Of a stretch of DNA of 28,580 nucleotides, positions 26,829 to 28,580 are shown piece after piece. A program made the translations under genes and the position numbers. The notes beneath the pieces were generated by a model, which saw only the letters and a list, made by a program, of their open reading frames with translations, was not told the DNA's origin and did not search any database. The stretch's first letter is position 1. The number at the start of each line of letters is the position of its first letter. The DNA is from Brachionus plicatilis (lineage: Eukaryota > Rotifera > Eurotatoria > Ploima > Brachionidae), in NCBI GenBank assembly GCA_010279815.1, contig QEOQ01000651.1, positions 266,664-295,243 of the forward strand, read 5' to 3'.

Positions 26829-27145
26829 ACACCAACTTTAAATTGAACACTAACAACTTGAATTCTAACAACACTAATTTTTTTTAACAACACTGAAAAC
26901 TTGATCCAGTCTTTTCTTTTAAAACACAGCTTTTCAAACTTGAACAAGCTTAACTACAACAAGAGCTTGATTAAACAAAAGAAAGCACGCAGCTCTGAAA
27001 CTTAAATTTTTAAAGTCTATTGTCTTTGGCTAACAATAGTTTGCCTTAATATCTTAAACAACAATAACTAGAACAACACTATTTGATACGCGTGATCCTT
27101 GATTCGGTTAGCTTACCAATTTTAAAGCTTAACCGCTATCACCAA

Positions 27146-27261
27146 TGTAAGACGGGGCCAGGGGTAGGGTCTAGGACCGAATAAAATATAAAAATGAATT
27201 TATAGTTATATATATTTTTTATTTTTAATTTCTTATATTTATATGAGTGAGGACGCTTACA
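27146..27261 (-). repeat. LTR, right copy (5' LTR of the element)
   Basis: 116-bp partner of the left copy. The TAGT duplication follows at 27262-27265. Confidence 0.85.
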
Positions 27262-27433
27262 TAGTAAACATCTCATGTTTAATTTAAATATAATTAATAA
27301 AAGCTAATTTCATCATTTTTATCAATACTATAATGAATTACATTTTGATCATTTGAACACGATCATGAACTTCAAGTTGCCCATTTGTTCTCTGAGACTT
27401 GGGGTTCAATTCCTCCTACTAAAAAAAATATTT

Positions 27434-28499
27434 CAGAGTTGATTAAAAGTCACAGTCAAGTCTTGAATTGACCATTAAAAAAAATTTACTCAATATTGAC
27501 ATTTACTTTAAACTTTTTTTTGTTCAAGTCAAAATCTTGACTTTGAAAAACAAAAACGTTTTTTTAATTAAATGAAATTGATTTGAGTTTTAAATTATTA
27601 AAAATCTAATTTTTTTGACGCAACCACACTCAAACTCTTCGTTTATTTGTACGCCACATTCAAAACAATTGTTTTTATATTAAAGGTTTCTCTAGATTAA
27701 TTGATTTAAGCGACTTAAAATAAGAACTTGGTATTTTATTCATCAGTGGTAAAATTGTCTTAATAAATCAAGGAGAATATCTAAAGACTTTTTGTTTATA
27801 TAAATATTCTGACATATTTTGAAAAACGAAAACGTAAATTGTTTGATTGTAATTTTCGATGAATAAATTTCTTGTAAAGAATAAATGGGTTGATTTTCCA
27901 AGTCATTATTTTTTCGGATGTCGTTTAAATAATCTAACAATTAACTTTCGTTTAGATAATAATAAATTGATTCAACAGAACTAAAAAATTCGCTGTAAAT
28001 TTCTTCTGGTAAATCCTCTTCTTCAAAAAAAGCTGGTAAAGAGCAAAAATCAGAGAAATATCTTTCATTCTCCGAATCATCAAATTTGGAATTATTCTTC
28101 TCATCAATCTTTAAAATTATAGATAAATAAAAATGATATTCGTTTTTTAAAAGGTAAAAAATACTTAAGCTTGGAGATACGAAAATGCATCTGAAGAAAA
28201 GTTTTTGGTTGCTTTTTTTTCTGGGTTCGACCATAATCCTCCGTAAAAAAGAGTAAATACGCGTAATTATGGAAAGTCTTGGCTTGGAATTTCATTTTAA
28301 TAATTTAGACTTGAACTAGTCCGCCAAAAAAACTTGCTGGAACGGCAATCCATCTGTCAGGATCACAGTCATATGATTTTACGCCGTTCCTGGTAGCTAT
28401 TTTAGCGACCTACTAAATAATAAACCTTAAAAGCGCCGTTTAATGGAAAAAAATTTAAAGTCAAAGTTTTGACTTGACTTTGACTTTTGACCAACTCTG
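27434..28499. mobile_element. Degenerate DNA transposon with CAGAGTTG ends
   Basis: The left end is CAGAGTTGATTAAAAGTCAC. The right end, read in reverse, is CAGAGTTGGTCAAAAGTCAA. Both are followed by GTCAAGTC words. These match the hAT-type ends at 9225/9489. No matching target duplication is visible, so the two ends may not belong to one insertion. The interior holds a dead coding region on the - strand. Confidence 0.45.
27617..28234 (-). pseudogene. Broken transposon-derived reading frame
   Basis: From 28234 the - strand reads an acidic region (SLPAFFEEEDLPEEIYSEFF), is stopped by TAA at 27943-27941 and continues in the same frame (LLDYLNDIRKNNDLE, then a helical stretch up to DILLDLLRQ). 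One base later it shifts into NKIPSSYFKSLKSI, and after another interruption reads NCFECGVQINEEFECGC with CxxC and CxC pairs near 27656-27620. This succession, a leader with a helical 'LLDLL' segment and then a zinc-binding cysteine set, recalls the N-terminal leader of some animal transposase-related proteins. The identity is tentative. Confidence 0.4.
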
Positions 28500-28580
28500 T
28501 TTAAAAGTATATTTTTAAAAGTTTGTTTAATTCGATTCTTTTAGTTTTACAGCTTATTTCAATATTTCCTTAATCTTTCT

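Larger units (their letters stand above)
25648..27261 (-). mobile_element. Compact LTR element with 116-bp LTRs
   Basis: Two 116-bp direct repeats, each starting TGTAAG and ending CTTACA, are flanked by TAGT (25644-25647 and 27262-27265). Only one base differs between them, so the insertion is recent. Orientation is - : next to the right-hand LTR the - strand reads TTGGTGATAGCGG, a PBS-like TGG. Next to the left-hand LTR it reads GTGGGCCAGGGA, a purine-rich tract. The gag fragment also reads on -. There is no pol, so it is non-autonomous. The interior carries an unrelated + strand gene. Confidence 0.85.

Noticed and set aside
27385..27425. tRNA-like B box (GGGGTTCAATTCC)
   Set aside because: No matching acceptor or anticodon stem and no A box at the right distance upstream, so not called a tRNA or SINE.
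28104..28295. 63-codon - strand frame beginning MKFQAKTF
   Set aside because: It overlaps the transposon-derived frame in another register; it might be an upstream exon, but no splice junction supports it.
27434..28499. A complete hAT transposon
   Set aside because: The ends match a hAT family but the 8-bp flanks (AAATATTT and TTTAAAAG) do not, so only a degenerate or composite element is claimed.

Overview
The window looks like nuclear DNA of a small invertebrate animal, most likely a monogonont rotifer of the Brachionus type. The sequence is extremely AT-rich, every spliced gene I could reconstruct has introns of about 50 to 95 nt, there is an i-type (destabilase) lysozyme, and transposon remnants are dense. 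The taxonomic call is an inference from these traits, not from a marker gene.

Layout. 1-6845 is AT-rich DNA with no convincing gene, apart from a GC-rich hairpin patch near 5300 and an inverted repeat at 4127/4792. 6846-8230 is a complete three-exon monocarboxylate-transporter-like (SLC16) gene on the + strand. 8740-9490 holds an inverted duplication of a dead SWIM-zinc-finger fragment, one arm of it inside a small hAT-type element with an 8-bp target duplication. 9879-11190 is a broken LINE reverse transcriptase (- strand). 11453-12106 is the 3' end of a spliced - strand gene whose last exon is split by a 363-bp palindromic MITE with an 8-bp target duplication. 12197-12402 is an ACGGAG-type repeat. 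13041-13513 (+) is a three-exon gene resembling TEX43/SPMIP10, a sperm microtubule inner protein. It converges on an intact i-type lysozyme gene at 13575-13982 (-), and their poly(A) signals lie within 15 bp of each other.

14566-16343 is a dead Tc1/mariner element with inner and outer terminal repeats, invaded by two palindromic MITEs. 17250-22631 is a young Ty3/gypsy-like LTR retrotransposon (LTRs of 293/295 bp, TSD ATTT). It has an extra membrane-protein ORF upstream of and in frame with gag, a protease with DAGA, an RT with YIDD, a frameshifted RNase H, no integrase core, and a coiled-coil 3' ORF. The whole element is marked by recurrent ACCG/AAACCGT. It sits inside an older repeat with inverted CAACACAA arrays. 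23150-24030 (-) and 24780-24974 (+) are two further LINE remnants. 25066-25330 (-) is the 3' end of another spliced gene. 25648-27261 is a compact LTR element (116-bp LTRs, TSD TAGT) with a gag stub on the - strand and, antisense to it, a separate + strand gene for a 136-aa RRM-like protein with its own TATA box. 27434-28499 is a degenerate DNA-transposon remnant with CAGAGTTG ends.

The host genes visible are a membrane transporter, an axonemal protein and a secreted lysozyme. They are functionally unrelated. Most of the remaining explained sequence is nested mobile DNA. The strongest candidates for undescribed biology are the membrane ORF ahead of gag in the LTR element and the antisense RRM-like gene carried by the 116-bp-LTR element.
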